Shown: one piece after another, positions 40,935 to 50,280 of the stretch
Layout: every line of letters begins with the position of its first letter
Numbering within the stretch: position 1 is the stretch's first letter
DNA from: CAJOOD01 sp964433025
GTDB lineage: Bacteria > Bacillota_I > Bacilli_A > RFN20 > CAG-826
Assembly: GCA_964433025.1 (NCBI GenBank)
Contig: CAYSPV010000003.1
Location: 3,314-67,313 of the forward strand
Direction of reading: 5' to 3'
Length of the DNA stretch: 64,000 nt
Notes under the pieces: model-generated
The model's input: the letters and a program-made list of their open reading frames with translations, nothing else
Databases searched by the model: none
Told to the model about the DNA's origin: nothing
Position numbers and translations under genes: made by a program

Positions 40935-43064
40935 ATGGAACAATCTTATTTTGTCGCTAAATTAACTAGCTCTAATACTATAAATGTAATGATATTTAGC
41001 CAACTATCTAGAAATAGTGATGAGTTTTATTTTTTACTTATTAAAGATTATCAAATAATTGATAAATTAAAGCCTTCTAAAATTATTTCATTAAATAATG
41101 TTTATTTATTTGAAATCAAATTAAAAGATGAATTTGATTATGGTCATTATTATGAATTATTTATTCCACATTTTGGCGCGGTATCAGTAGATGTAAGTGA
41201 TGCCATTTATTTTGATGATTTTGATGATAAATTTTATTATGAAGGCGATGATTTAGGGGCAATTTATTCAAAAGATGAAACAAGTTTTGCTATATGGGCC
41301 CCATTAGCAAACCAAGTATCATTACTAGTCTATTATAAAACTGGTCTATTAACTTATGAGATGAATAGATGTGAAAAAGGTGTATATAAGATCGCTATTA
41401 AGGGTGATTTAAATAATGTCGAATATCAATATGTAGTCACTAATTCTGGTATTTCTAGAAGAGTTAATGATCCTTATGGAAAAGGTATGTCATTAAATTC
41501 AAAAAGAAGTGCAGTGGTAGATATAGAATCAATTTATAAAGCTTATCCTAATATTAATTCTAATTTAAATAAAACTATGACTGAATCTACAATTTATGAA
41601 TTAAATATTCGAGATTTTACTATTGATAGTCACACTAATATTGTTAATAAAGGTAAATATTTAGGTTTAATAGAAGAAAATAGAAAAACAACAGCAGGTA
41701 ATCCTGCTGGATTAGATTATTTAAAATATCTAAATGTTTCTCATGTTCAACTTTTACCAGTATTAGATTTTGCAAATGTTAAAGATGACGATCCTTTATC
41801 TTCATATAACTGGGGATATGATGTAACTCATTATTTTGCTTTAGAAGGTTCTTATTCTAATAAGCCAGAAGATCCATCTGAAAGAATAAAAGAATTAAAA
41901 CAAGTAGTAAATGGTCTTCATAAAAACAATATCGGAGTTATTTTAGATGTTGTTTATAACCATATTTATTCTTATGAAGCTTCTGATTTAGAAAAAATAT
42001 TACCTGGTTATTATTTTAGAAAAAATAATCAAGGTCGTATTTATAATGGAAGTGGATGTGGAAATGATATTGCCTCTGAACGTCCAATGGTAAGTAAACT
42101 TATCGTTGATTCTTTATATTATCTAGTCAAAATGTTTGATGTAGATGGTTTTAGATTTGATTTAATGGGGCTACTAGATATAAACACTATTAATAAAGCA
42201 AAAGAAAAAATAGCGACTATAAAAGACAATGTCTTTTATTATGGTGAAGGATGGGATATTTTAAGTGGTATAAAAAAAGATGATAAAGCGGCGATTCCTA
42301 ATGCTTTTAAAATGAAAGGTGTTGGTTTCTTTAATGATTCATATAGAGATATATTAAAAGGTTCAACCTTTGATATAGGGGCTAAAGGATATGTTAACGG
42401 TGATTATTCTTATGTAGATGGAATGTATTTTGCTTTACTAGGAAGTGTGGTTAATCATACTTTTCCTCCTAGATTTTTAGATGCATCTCAATCTATTAAT
42501 TATGTTGAATGTCATGATAATGGTACTTTATATGATAAATTAATGGTCACCAATGAATATGAAGAAGAAAATGTTAGATTAGATCGTATTAAATTTGCTA
42601 ATAGTCTAATTATGTTTTCTTTTGGTGTTCCTTTTATTCATATGGGACAAGAAATAGGCTTATCTAAACATATGCAAGATAATACCTATAATATGGGTGA
42701 TGAATTTAATAAATTTGATTATCAAATCTTAGATAAAAGATTTGAAATGGCTCAATATTTAAAAGAATTAATTTCTTTTAGAAAACAAATTCCTTATTTA
42801 AAAGAAATAGATCCAAATAAAATATCTAAAATTTATAGATATGAAAAAATGGATCTAGGAGGGATAAAATTAAGTCTTAATGATATTGATGGCTTAAATC
42901 ATAAAGGCGTAATTTTATTTAATCCTAGCCCTGAAACTAAATATGTCGAATTAGATGATTATTATTATATTTTATTTTCTAAAAATGGTGGAATGGATAA
43001 AAAAGTTTATGTTAAAAACTTAATCCAATCTCCATTTTCCATAGTGTGGTTGGTTAAAAAATAA
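40935..43064 (+). CDS. pulA: type I pullulanase (GH13)
   Basis: 709 residues, no signal peptide, so cytoplasmic. A CBM48-like N-terminal part (TSFAIWAPLANQVSLLVY) precedes the GH13 barrel. The type I pullulanase motif YNWGYDV is present. Catalytic positions: nucleophile Asp in VDGFRFDLMG, acid/base Glu in FYYGEGWDI, and Asp in VECHDNGTL. It hydrolyses alpha-1,6 branches of glycogen or maltodextrins and would feed MalQ (707-2110). It starts 5 nt after acpS and lacks a good Shine-Dalgarno. Confidence 0.94.
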   Translation: MEQSYFVAKLTSSNTINVMIFSQLSRNSDEFYFLLIKDYQIIDKLKPSKIISLNNVYLFEIKLKDEFDYGHYYELFIPHFGAVSVDVSDAIYFDDFDDKFYYEGDDLGAIYSKDETSFAIWAPLANQVSLLVYYKTGLLTYEMNRCEKGVYKIAIKGDLNNVEYQYVVTNSGISRRVNDPYGKGMSLNSKRSAVVDIESIYKAYPNINSNLNKTMTESTIYELNIRDFTIDSHTNIVNKGKYLGLIEENRKTTAGNPAGLDYLKYLNVSHVQLLPVLDFANVKDDDPLSSYNWGYDVTHYFALEGSYSNKPEDPSERIKELKQVVNGLHKNNIGVILDVVYNHIYSYEASDLEKILPGYYFRKNNQGRIYNGSGCGNDIASERPMVSKLIVDSLYYLVKMFDVDGFRFDLMGLLDINTINKAKEKIATIKDNVFYYGEGWDILSGIKKDDKAAIPNAFKMKGVGFFNDSYRDILKGSTFDIGAKGYVNGDYSYVDGMYFALLGSVVNHTFPPRFLDASQSINYVECHDNGTLYDKLMVTNEYEEENVRLDRIKFANSLIMFSFGVPFIHMGQEIGLSKHMQDNTYNMGDEFNKFDYQILDKRFEMAQYLKELISFRKQIPYLKEIDPNKISKIYRYEKMDLGGIKLSLNDIDGLNHKGVILFNPSPETKYVELDDYYYILFSKNGGMDKKVYVKNLIQSPFSIVWLVKK

Positions 43065-43065
43065 T

Positions 43066-43854
43066 ATGGGTGTTATTAGAAGATATGCAAAACCTTTAGT
43101 TACGGCTGCGCCATCAATTGTTTTTGCTTATTTTAATTGGATATTAAAATATTCAATTAATCCTAATAAGACTCCAATAGAAAAACGCTACGCTAAAATA
43201 CATAAATTAGTTAAAAAATTAACTAATTATTTAAACGGTGAGATAATCGTCGAAGGTTTAGAAAATCTAAAAGATATTGAAACTAATTATTGTTTAATTG
43301 GAAATCATGTATCTGATTTTGATCCATTAGCGATCTTAGCTATATCAAATAAACCTATTACCTTTGTAAGTAAAATAGAAACATTAAAATATCCTTTTAT
43401 AGGAAAAGCCCTAAAAGCTATATCAGGAGCCTTTATTAAACGTGATGATTTAAAATCTACTTTAAAAGTGATGAAACGCGTTGAAAAAGAAATGATTGAA
43501 GAAAAAAAGAATTGGTGTATATTTGCCGAAGGCACTAGATTAAAAGATTCTACTCAAAAAGTAGCGTCTATGCATTCAGGCACCTTTAGAACTCCTAAAA
43601 AAGCTAAAATTCCAATCATACCTTTTGCTATCGTGGGCTCTGATAGAATATTTAAATCTTCACCTATTTATAAGAAATATCCTATTCATATAAAAATCTT
43701 AAAACCTTTATATTATGAAGATTATAAAGATATGTCTACCGAAGAAGTGGCTAGATATGTCCAATATCAAATTCAAAAAACAATTAGCTTTGAATTAAGA
43801 AAAAAAGACTTACTAGCCATGCAAAAATATAATTCAAATTATAAACCTTTATAG
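43066..43854 (+). CDS. plsC: 1-acyl-sn-glycerol-3-phosphate acyltransferase
   Basis: 262 residues. Acyltransferase motifs: NHVSDFDP (HxxxxD catalytic pair) and IFAEGTRLKD (glycerophosphate binding), then IPIIPFAIVGSD. One hydrophobic N-terminal segment (APSIVFAYFNWILKY) suggests membrane association. It makes phosphatidate from lysophosphatidate. It starts 1 nt after pulA's stop and ends at a bidirectional terminator. Confidence 0.92.
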   Translation: MGVIRRYAKPLVTAAPSIVFAYFNWILKYSINPNKTPIEKRYAKIHKLVKKLTNYLNGEIIVEGLENLKDIETNYCLIGNHVSDFDPLAILAISNKPITFVSKIETLKYPFIGKALKAISGAFIKRDDLKSTLKVMKRVEKEMIEEKKNWCIFAEGTRLKDSTQKVASMHSGTFRTPKKAKIPIIPFAIVGSDRIFKSSPIYKKYPIHIKILKPLYYEDYKDMSTEEVARYVQYQIQKTISFELRKKDLLAMQKYNSNYKPL

Positions 43855-43877
43855 TTTAGATATAAAAAAAGTGCATT

Positions 43878-43915
43878 AAAAAAGGCGATTAGAATTAACC
43901 GCCTTTTATTTTTAA
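43878..43915. terminator. bidirectional terminator between plsC and the lipoprotein gene
   Basis: AAAAGGCG (43880-43887) and CGCCTTTT (43900-43907) form the stem. On the plus strand ATTTTTAATT follows; on the minus strand the stem ends in six T residues. It serves both convergent genes. Confidence 0.85.
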
Positions 43916-43928
43916 TTAATTATATTAA

Positions 43929-45677
43929 TTAATAAGAAGTAAAGAAGATGTTATCCCAGGCTGCTTCATCAACGACCCATACTTCAATCATAAGAGCCAT
44001 GATGCCAGTACCATAACGACCGCTGACGACATCTGTCATAACGACTTCGTTAGTAGTGGAATTACCATAAGCGGTGTAATAAGCACCTGTAGTAGTACTA
44101 TAATAAACACCAGTATAGCCTTGTTCCCAACCTTCTGCTTCATCTAAGACATCTGCTAATTCATAGAATGCACTACGTAAGGTAGTTAATGTAGCATCAC
44201 TAGTAGTATCATCGGTGTAATACCAAATAGTGAATGTTTCAAGTAATGAACTATAGCTTACGCCTCCATTTTCATAACCTAAATAGGTGGTTTCATCAGT
44301 ACGATCTAAATAAGTTAAACCATATGGATAAGCATTATCATCAACAGTGATTTCATTTTCAAAATCAGGTAAGGCAGTTTGCCAGTCACTATCACCAGTA
44401 TAACCATCAATAGTTAATCTACCAGAGGCAATATAACTATTAACTGCACTTTCATAATTACTAAATAATGAATCAAATGAGCCACCAGCAATAATAGAAG
44501 GATTACCAGTGATAATTACGATTTCAATATAACACATAGTTTCTTCAATACCGATAGCAATATCACCTGCGCTACCTTCTACTGGATAATATTCAGCATA
44601 AGTACCATCATTAGTGTATTCTTCTAAACCATCAATGTTTTGGAAATAACTCACTAATTCAGAGAAGGCAGTACTAGTAGTAGAGCCAGTAATTAAAGAA
44701 GTGTTATAGGTATAAGCCATAATAGAGAATTGACCATAATCTTCATAGTAATAATCATCTAAATAATAAGAATAGATGGTATCAACTGCGATAGATTCTG
44801 GCATAAATGCAGCTTCATCACCAATAACATAAGATTCTACTGCACTCATAATAGCAGTACCTCTATCATCATCAGTAAAGACGGATACACTTGTTTCGCC
44901 AGCATAAGCAAGAGCTATATCAGAAAATAAGAATCCAGATTCACCATTGATATAGTGGTAATTAAAATAACCAGAAATAGCATCGCCAGCTTGTAAGCTT
45001 GCAAAGTATTGGTTAAAGGTTAAAACTTCAGTTCTAGTTAATGTTGCAGGAACATAAACTGGCATTAAGAAGTAGTTATATACATTATCAGTGTCAGTAT
45101 CTTCACCAGGGAATGTGACATAAAATGTTTTACTTTCACCATAAGTTAAAATGCCAACATCTTCCGCTAATTGGAGAGTAACACCTAAAACGGTACCAGA
45201 TAATGTTCTAGAAACTAGACTATCAAAATAAGAACGATAAGTTGCATAATAATAGAAAGAAAAATCACCTTCATCTACCAATTCTGCAACTGCGTCTAAT
45301 AATACGATACGTCCTTCGACTGTACCAATAGTGCCAGTAACATTAATTTCATTTCCAACTGTATAAGAATTATCATAACCTTCAATAAACACTTGGATAG
45401 AGTAAATGGCACTGTCAACTTGCATGACATAAACGCTTTCTTCTAAATTACCAATAACGGTAACATTTTGGAAGGTAACATAAGCGCCTATAGCATCAGG
45501 TTGATTATTGTCAGAGTCCCACACTAAAACATCTGAAATAGTAGTAACTGTTGGACCAGTTTCAGTAGAGGTACTAGTTACATCAACTGAACTGCTATCC
45601 GCATTAGTGGTACAACCCGCTAATGCAACGACTGCTAAGACAGATACGGCAAGACTTTTCAATATGTTTTTCTTCAT
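43929..45677 (-). CDS. large secreted lipoprotein, Lys-depleted and acidic, function unknown
   Basis: 582 residues. The N-terminus MKKNILKSLAVSVLAVVALA is a lipoprotein signal, with lipobox LAGC and lipidated Cys22. A Ser/Thr-rich spacer follows. About residues 45-115 resemble an OB-like strand domain (VTFQNVTVIGNLEESVYVMQ, NEINVTGTIGTVEGRIVLL). The rest is beta-rich with many Tyr, Thr, Ser, Asp and Glu. The mature part (~560 residues) contains a single Lys, which is very odd in this Lys-rich AT-rich genome, and the gene is visibly GC-richer than its neighbours. CGAAAGGAG lies before the ATG, and a good promoter at 45715-45743. Likely abundant surface protein; I do not recognise the family. 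Confidence 0.85.
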   Translation of the reverse strand: MKKNILKSLAVSVLAVVALAGCTTNADSSSVDVTSTSTETGPTVTTISDVLVWDSDNNQPDAIGAYVTFQNVTVIGNLEESVYVMQVDSAIYSIQVFIEGYDNSYTVGNEINVTGTIGTVEGRIVLLDAVAELVDEGDFSFYYYATYRSYFDSLVSRTLSGTVLGVTLQLAEDVGILTYGESKTFYVTFPGEDTDTDNVYNYFLMPVYVPATLTRTEVLTFNQYFASLQAGDAISGYFNYHYINGESGFLFSDIALAYAGETSVSVFTDDDRGTAIMSAVESYVIGDEAAFMPESIAVDTIYSYYLDDYYYEDYGQFSIMAYTYNTSLITGSTTSTAFSELVSYFQNIDGLEEYTNDGTYAEYYPVEGSAGDIAIGIEETMCYIEIVIITGNPSIIAGGSFDSLFSNYESAVNSYIASGRLTIDGYTGDSDWQTALPDFENEITVDDNAYPYGLTYLDRTDETTYLGYENGGVSYSSLLETFTIWYYTDDTTSDATLTTLRSAFYELADVLDEAEGWEQGYTGVYYSTTTGAYYTAYGNSTTNEVVMTDVVSGRYGTGIMALMIEVWVVDEAAWDNIFFTSY

Positions 45678-45714
45678 CTTGTTTATTTCTCCTTTCGATG
45701 TAAAGAATGCTAGT

Positions 45715-45743
45715 ATTTTATAATTTATAATAAATTATTACAA
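45715..45743 (-). promoter_or_regulatory. promoter of the lipoprotein gene
   Basis: Read on the minus strand: -35 TTGTAA (45743-45738), 17-nt spacer, -10 TAAAAT (45720-45715). The predicted leader is about 30 nt and contains a strong Shine-Dalgarno. Confidence 0.55.
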
Positions 45744-45759
45744 GCAAAAAAAGAGAAAT

Positions 45760-47046
45760 TTAAAACTTGAAACGTTTGTTTTTAAGATATTTAGGTATAA
45801 GGTTTTTTAATTTGTTTTGTTCTAATTTGGTAAACGCTAATGCAACATTTTTATAAGTTAGTAAGATGTAGTCTTTATTTTTTATGTTATTGTTATCTAT
45901 TTTTATAGATAATCCTTGCATATAATCTTTAGCCTCATCACTAGTTAATTCTATGATTTGAAATGGGCAGTTTTTAAAGTTATTAACATTAAAAGAATGA
46001 CTATAATGATAAAAATATGTAGTAGATTTATCTTTTTGATAGATCTTTTTATATTTAACACCATACCGCAAGATGTTTAGGTTATCTATTTTGATTTTAT
46101 GATTAAGATAATAATAAATATCATCTTTGATGATTTCATTTTCATCAGTGGTTAAATATTTATTTTCATCTCCATCTTTTTTAAGTAAACAAATATAATG
46201 ACCTTCACCTGAAAATAAGTAGGGGAAAATATGAAAACCTAGGTTAGTATTTTTATCGATATAAAAGTCTTTTGCTATGTCTAAATTTATTGGTTTTATA
46301 TCATCATATTTATTTAATAAATCTAAGATTACTTCTTCATTTTCTTCATATGAATACGAACAAGTTGAATATATTAATCTCCCATTAGGAGATAACATTT
46401 TATAAGCGATATCTATTAATTCTTTTTGAATGTTAGAGTATTTAATAACTTTATTAAATGACCAATCATCAATCATTTTTTGATCTTTTCTAAACATTCC
46501 GCTTCCTGAACATGGAGCGTCCAATATTATCACATCAAAATAATTTAAATATTTATGATAAATGTTTTTAAAATCATTATTAATGACTATAACATTTTCT
46601 AGACCCATTCTTTCAATATTTTCTATTAAAGCTTGCAGGCGATTAAAGTTTATATCATTTCCAATAATCGTAGAATTTTTATTATTTAAGGCAAATTGTA
46701 TTAATTTACCTCCAGGAGCGGAGCACATATCTAAAACCTTTAATGGTTTATCTGATTTATTTAGTAAAGATGAGACAATCATCGCAGATGGTTCTTGTAA
46801 ATAATAAACACCTAATTCTAAAAAGATATGATGTCCATAATCTGTATTATCATCTTCATCAATAATAAATCCATTTTCTAAATATGGATGTATTTTTAAT
46901 TTTGGAAAATAAGATAAAAATGTATTTTTATCCATCTTATCTATATTTAAAAGTAAAGCTTTTCTAGACTTATGTTTTAATGATTCATCTAATTTATTAA
47001 TTTCATCAATAGATAAATAATTAGTTAGACTTTTTAAAAATTCCAT
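45760..47046 (-). CDS. rsmF: 16S rRNA m5C methyltransferase, RsmF/NOL1-NOP2-sun family
   Basis: 428 residues from ATG 47046 (TTG 47055 is possible). Rossmann SAM motif VLDMCSAPGGKLIQFAL, GNDINFNRL, then the two catalytic Cys regions ILDAPCSGSGMFRKD and IYSTCSYSYEENEEV. The N-terminal ~80 residues and the C-terminal ~150 residues (PUA-like, GLSIKIDNN and DYILLTYKNVALAF) match the YebU/RsmF architecture. It methylates C5 of specific cytosines in 16S rRNA. TATAAT touches the start codon and TAAAAT lies eight bases before it, so the mRNA may be leaderless. Confidence 0.88.
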   Translation of the reverse strand: MEFLKSLTNYLSIDEINKLDESLKHKSRKALLLNIDKMDKNTFLSYFPKLKIHPYLENGFIIDEDDNTDYGHHIFLELGVYYLQEPSAMIVSSLLNKSDKPLKVLDMCSAPGGKLIQFALNNKNSTIIGNDINFNRLQALIENIERMGLENVIVINNDFKNIYHKYLNYFDVIILDAPCSGSGMFRKDQKMIDDWSFNKVIKYSNIQKELIDIAYKMLSPNGRLIYSTCSYSYEENEEVILDLLNKYDDIKPINLDIAKDFYIDKNTNLGFHIFPYLFSGEGHYICLLKKDGDENKYLTTDENEIIKDDIYYYLNHKIKIDNLNILRYGVKYKKIYQKDKSTTYFYHYSHSFNVNNFKNCPFQIIELTSDEAKDYMQGLSIKIDNNNIKNKDYILLTYKNVALAFTKLEQNKLKNLIPKYLKNKRFKF

Positions 47047-47082
47047 ATTATACAATTTTACTATTTTTTTTATTTAAAAAAA

Positions 47083-47110
47083 TATAAAATAATACCTGAG
47101 GTATTTTTTT
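47083..47110 (+). promoter_or_regulatory. pdp promoter region with hairpin next to the start codon
   Basis: TATAAA/TAAAAT (47083-47090) is the likely -10 box. Directly after it AATACC (47091-47096) and GGTATT (47100-47105) form a 6-bp hairpin with loop TGA and a T-run up to 47110, one base before ATG 47111. It looks like a small terminator but lies in the promoter and start region; GAGG at 47098-47101 in the loop could be the ribosome binding site. Confidence 0.4.
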
Positions 47111-48412
47111 ATGAGAATGGTAGATATTATTATTAAAAAAAGAGATGGTTTAAGACTTTCTAAAGAAGAAATTGAATTTGTAATTAATGGTTATACAAAA
47201 GGCCAAATACCTGATTATCAAATGTCAGCATTAGCGATGGCTATTGTTTTTAAAGGCATGGAAAAAGATGAAATAGTTAATCTAACATCAACGATGTTAC
47301 ACAGCGGTGATATTATCGATTTATCTAAAATTGATGGTGTTAAAGTTGATAAACACTCCACAGGTGGAGTGGGTGATAAAACTTCATTAGTATTAGGACC
47401 TTTAGTAGCCTCTTGTGGTGTTAAACTTGCTAAAATGTCAGGAAGAGGTTTAGGACATACTGGTGGAACATTAGATAAATTAGAATCTATTCCAAATTTT
47501 CAAATAGCTTTAGATGAAAAAGATTTTATTAAACAAGTTAATGATATAGGGATCGCAATTGTTGGACAAACCGCAAATTTAGTGCCTGCAGATAAAAAGA
47601 TGTATGCTTTAAGAGATGTAACAGGAACAGTAGAATCTATTCCTTTAATAGCGTCCTCTATTATGTCTAAAAAGTTAGCATCAGGTAGTGACACTATTTT
47701 GTTAGATGTTAAATTTGGTAGCGGCGCTTTTATGAAAAATGTTGAATCTGCAAAAACTCTTGCTAAAACTATGGTGGAAATCGGTAATTCTTTAAATAAA
47801 GATACAAGAGCGATCATTACAGATATGACTCAACCTTTAGGTTTAGCAATTGGTAATGCTTTAGAAGTTAAAGAGGCTATTGATACTTTACATGGTAAAG
47901 GTCCTAAAGATTTCGTGGAATTATGTTTAAGTGCAGGTTCTATTATGTTAGAACAAGCAAAAGTTTGTAAAGATGAAAAACAAGCAAGAAAACTATTATT
48001 AGAAAAACTAAATAATGGTGAAGCATTTAATAAATTTGTAGAATTTGTTAAAGCTCAACATGGTGATATTAGTTATGTATTAGATCCATCTAAATTTGAG
48101 CTAGCTAAAAATATTATCCAAATTAAAGCCCAAAAAAGTGGTTATGTTGATGAAATTAATTGTTTAGAAATCGGTGAAAGTGCGATGAGACTAGGCGCTG
48201 GAAGAAAAACAATTAATGATAAAATTGATATGGCTGCAGGTATAATTTTAAATAAAAAAGTCGGAGATTATGTTAGTGTTAATGAGACTTTATGCTATGC
48301 TCATACAAATATTGATGATTATGAAAAAATCCTACAAGACATTCATGATTCATTTAAGATTTTAGATAATAAAGTTAATGTTAATCCTATTGTCCATGAC
48401 TATATTAAATAA
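47111..48412 (+). CDS. pdp: pyrimidine-nucleoside (thymidine) phosphorylase
   Basis: 433 residues. Motifs: MVDIIIKKRDGLRLSKEEI, VDKHSTGGVGDKTSLVLGP (phosphate binding) and KMSGRGLGHTGGTLDKLES. The C-terminal domain has AQKSGYVDEINCLEIGES. It splits uridine or thymidine with phosphate for salvage and sugar-phosphate supply. ATG 47117 two codons later is an alternative start. dtd follows 2 nt after the stop. Confidence 0.93.
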   Translation: MRMVDIIIKKRDGLRLSKEEIEFVINGYTKGQIPDYQMSALAMAIVFKGMEKDEIVNLTSTMLHSGDIIDLSKIDGVKVDKHSTGGVGDKTSLVLGPLVASCGVKLAKMSGRGLGHTGGTLDKLESIPNFQIALDEKDFIKQVNDIGIAIVGQTANLVPADKKMYALRDVTGTVESIPLIASSIMSKKLASGSDTILLDVKFGSGAFMKNVESAKTLAKTMVEIGNSLNKDTRAIITDMTQPLGLAIGNALEVKEAIDTLHGKGPKDFVELCLSAGSIMLEQAKVCKDEKQARKLLLEKLNNGEAFNKFVEFVKAQHGDISYVLDPSKFELAKNIIQIKAQKSGYVDEINCLEIGESAMRLGAGRKTINDKIDMAAGIILNKKVGDYVSVNETLCYAHTNIDDYEKILQDIHDSFKILDNKVNVNPIVHDYIK

Positions 48413-48414
48413 TT

Positions 48415-48873
48415 ATGAAAGTAGTGCTTCAAACTGTAAAAAATGCTTCAGTAAAAATAAATGGTAACCTTGTTAGCTCTATTAATAAAGGTTATCTTTT
48501 ACTCGTTGGTTTTTGTGATGGTGATAGCAAAGAAATATGTGACCTTATGGCGGATAAAATCCTAAAACTAAGGGTGTTTCCAGACGAATCAGGTCAAATT
48601 AATTTATCTTTAGATGATGTTAAAGGTGATATTTTATCGGTTAGTCAATTTACTTTATATGCAGATACAAGAAAAGGTCGAAGACCTTCATTTATTAATG
48701 CTTTAAGACCTGCTGAAGCTCAAAATTTATATGATTATTTTAATCAAAGATTAGAGATTTTATCTAATAAACATATATCTACAGGAGTATTTGGAGCTTA
48801 TATGGATGTAGAGTCTATTAATGATGGACCTTTTACATTAATATTAGATTCATTTGATTTATGGCAAAATTAA
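48415..48873 (+). CDS. dtd: D-aminoacyl-tRNA deacylase
   Basis: 152 residues, normal. Catalytic motifs SVSQFTLYADTRKGRRPSF and the Gly-cisPro loop NDGPFTLILDS at the C-terminus are intact. It removes D-amino acids and glycine from mischarged tRNAs, including Gly-tRNA-Ala, which suits its place upstream of alaS. It overlaps mnmA by 13 nt. Confidence 0.93.
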   Translation: MKVVLQTVKNASVKINGNLVSSINKGYLLLVGFCDGDSKEICDLMADKILKLRVFPDESGQINLSLDDVKGDILSVSQFTLYADTRKGRRPSFINALRPAEAQNLYDYFNQRLEILSNKHISTGVFGAYMDVESINDGPFTLILDSFDLWQN

Positions 48874-50003
48874 AAGTATTAGTCGGTCTTTCTGGTGGTG
48901 TTGATAGCGCAGTAGCAGCCTATCTTTTAATAAAAGAAGGCTATGATGTAAGCGCCTGTTTTATGCGTAATTGGGATGCATTAGCTAATAATGATTATTT
49001 AGGTAATCCAAATATTAATAATGAACAATGTCCTCAAGAAAAAGATTATGAAGACGCAAAAAGGGTGGCAGAAATTTTAAATATTAAACTCTTACGAGTG
49101 GATTTTATAAAAGAATATTGGGATTATGTATTTTCATCTTTTTTAGATGAATATAAAAAAGGTAGAACTCCTAATCCTGATATATTTTGTAATAAATATA
49201 TCAAATTTGATGCTTTTTTAAAGTTTGCTAAAGATAATGGTTTTGATCTAATCGCGATGGGGCATTACGCTAAAAGAGTTAAAAAAGATGATATTTATTA
49301 TTTAGTTAAACCATTTGATAAAAATAAAGATCAGACTTATTTTTTAAGTCAAATAAGTCAAGCACAATTATCAAATTGCCTATTCCCTCTAGCGGACATC
49401 GACAAACATCAAGTAAGAGAAATCGCTCATAAATTAAATTTATATTCTGTCATGGATAAAAAAGATTCAACAGGTATTTGTTTTATTGGTGAAAGACATT
49501 TTAAACAATTTTTAAACAATTATTTACCCGCTAAAAAAGGAGATATCGTAGATATTGAAACAAATGAAGTAATTGGTCATCATGATGGTGTTTTATATTA
49601 TACGATTGGTCAACATAAAGGTCTTGGTATAGGGGGTATAAAAGACCATGATAATGTTGGCTGGTTTGTGATTAAAAAAGATGTAGTGAAGAATATTTTA
49701 TATGTCGCCAGTGGTGAAAATAACCCCTTACTTTATTCCAATTATTGTTATATTCGTAATCTAAACTTTATTTCTAGAGAAATAAAAGATGGTGAAGAGT
49801 TAACCGCTAAATTTAGATATAGACAAAAAGATTTACCAGTAAAAGTAAGCTATATTAATAAAGAAACACTATGTATTAAATTTAAACAACCTTATAAGGC
49901 TATTACCCCAGGTCAAGGATGTGTTTTATATGATAATGATATTTGTTTGGGTGGGGGTATTATTGATGAAGTTTACTTTAATGAAATACGTAGAGATAAA
50001 TAA
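48861..50003 (+). CDS. mnmA: tRNA-specific 2-thiouridylase MnmA
   Basis: 380 residues. PP-loop VGLSGGVDSAVAAYLL, FMRNWD, first catalytic Cys in NPDIFCNKYIKF and second Cys in STGICFIGERHFKQFL, and the tRNA-binding YTIGQHKGLGIGG. It makes s2U34 in Lys, Glu and Gln tRNAs using a cysteine desulfurase. The start overlaps dtd by 13 nt. A T-box leader begins ~50 nt after its stop. Confidence 0.95.
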   Translation: MAKLKVLVGLSGGVDSAVAAYLLIKEGYDVSACFMRNWDALANNDYLGNPNINNEQCPQEKDYEDAKRVAEILNIKLLRVDFIKEYWDYVFSSFLDEYKKGRTPNPDIFCNKYIKFDAFLKFAKDNGFDLIAMGHYAKRVKKDDIYYLVKPFDKNKDQTYFLSQISQAQLSNCLFPLADIDKHQVREIAHKLNLYSVMDKKDSTGICFIGERHFKQFLNNYLPAKKGDIVDIETNEVIGHHDGVLYYTIGQHKGLGIGGIKDHDNVGWFVIKKDVVKNILYVASGENNPLLYSNYCYIRNLNFISREIKDGEELTAKFRYRQKDLPVKVSYINKETLCIKFKQPYKAITPGQGCVLYDNDICLGGGIIDEVYFNEIRRDK

Positions 50004-50040
50004 ATAAATAAAAACTATTTATGTAATAAATATTTTTTGA

Positions 50041-50265
50041 TATGATTATTAAGTCAAAAAGGAAAAGAAGAGATTAACTTTCTAATATAGGAAACGCGAT
50101 TTACTGGAAAAGCGAATTAGAAATAATCTATAGCCACTTCCTTGACTTTCACTAATTATGAACGTTAACTGCGTTAAAGTTATAAAATTAAGTGCATCAT
50201 AACATGTTATGATGAAAAAGGATGGTACCGCGATAATTTCGTTCCTTATTAACTTTTTTATCTTG
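50041..50265 (+). promoter_or_regulatory. T-box riboswitch controlling alaS (specifier GCC)
   Basis: -10 box TATGAT at 50041-50046. Stem I base pairs AAGGAA (50059-50064) with TTCCTT (50138-50143) and AGATT (50071-50075) with AATCT (50125-50129). The internal loop on the 3' side, ATAGCCAC, shows the alanine codon GCC at 50133-50135. Stem III is CATCATAA/TTATGATG (50195-50214). The T-box GGATGGTACCGCG starts at 50220, with TGGT at 50223-50226 matching an A-discriminator ACCA end. Antiterminator arms are AAGGA and TCCTT. Uncharged tRNA-Ala should raise AlaS. A T-run exists at 50254-50259, but I cannot find a strong terminator stem before it. Confidence 0.92.
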
Positions 50266-50280
50266 TGGAGGTCAAAATAA

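Noticed and set aside
47091..47110. Stand-alone intrinsic terminator before pdp
   Set aside because: No plus-strand gene upstream needs it (the nearest ends at 43854) and it overlaps the likely start region of pdp; annotated as a regulatory hairpin instead.
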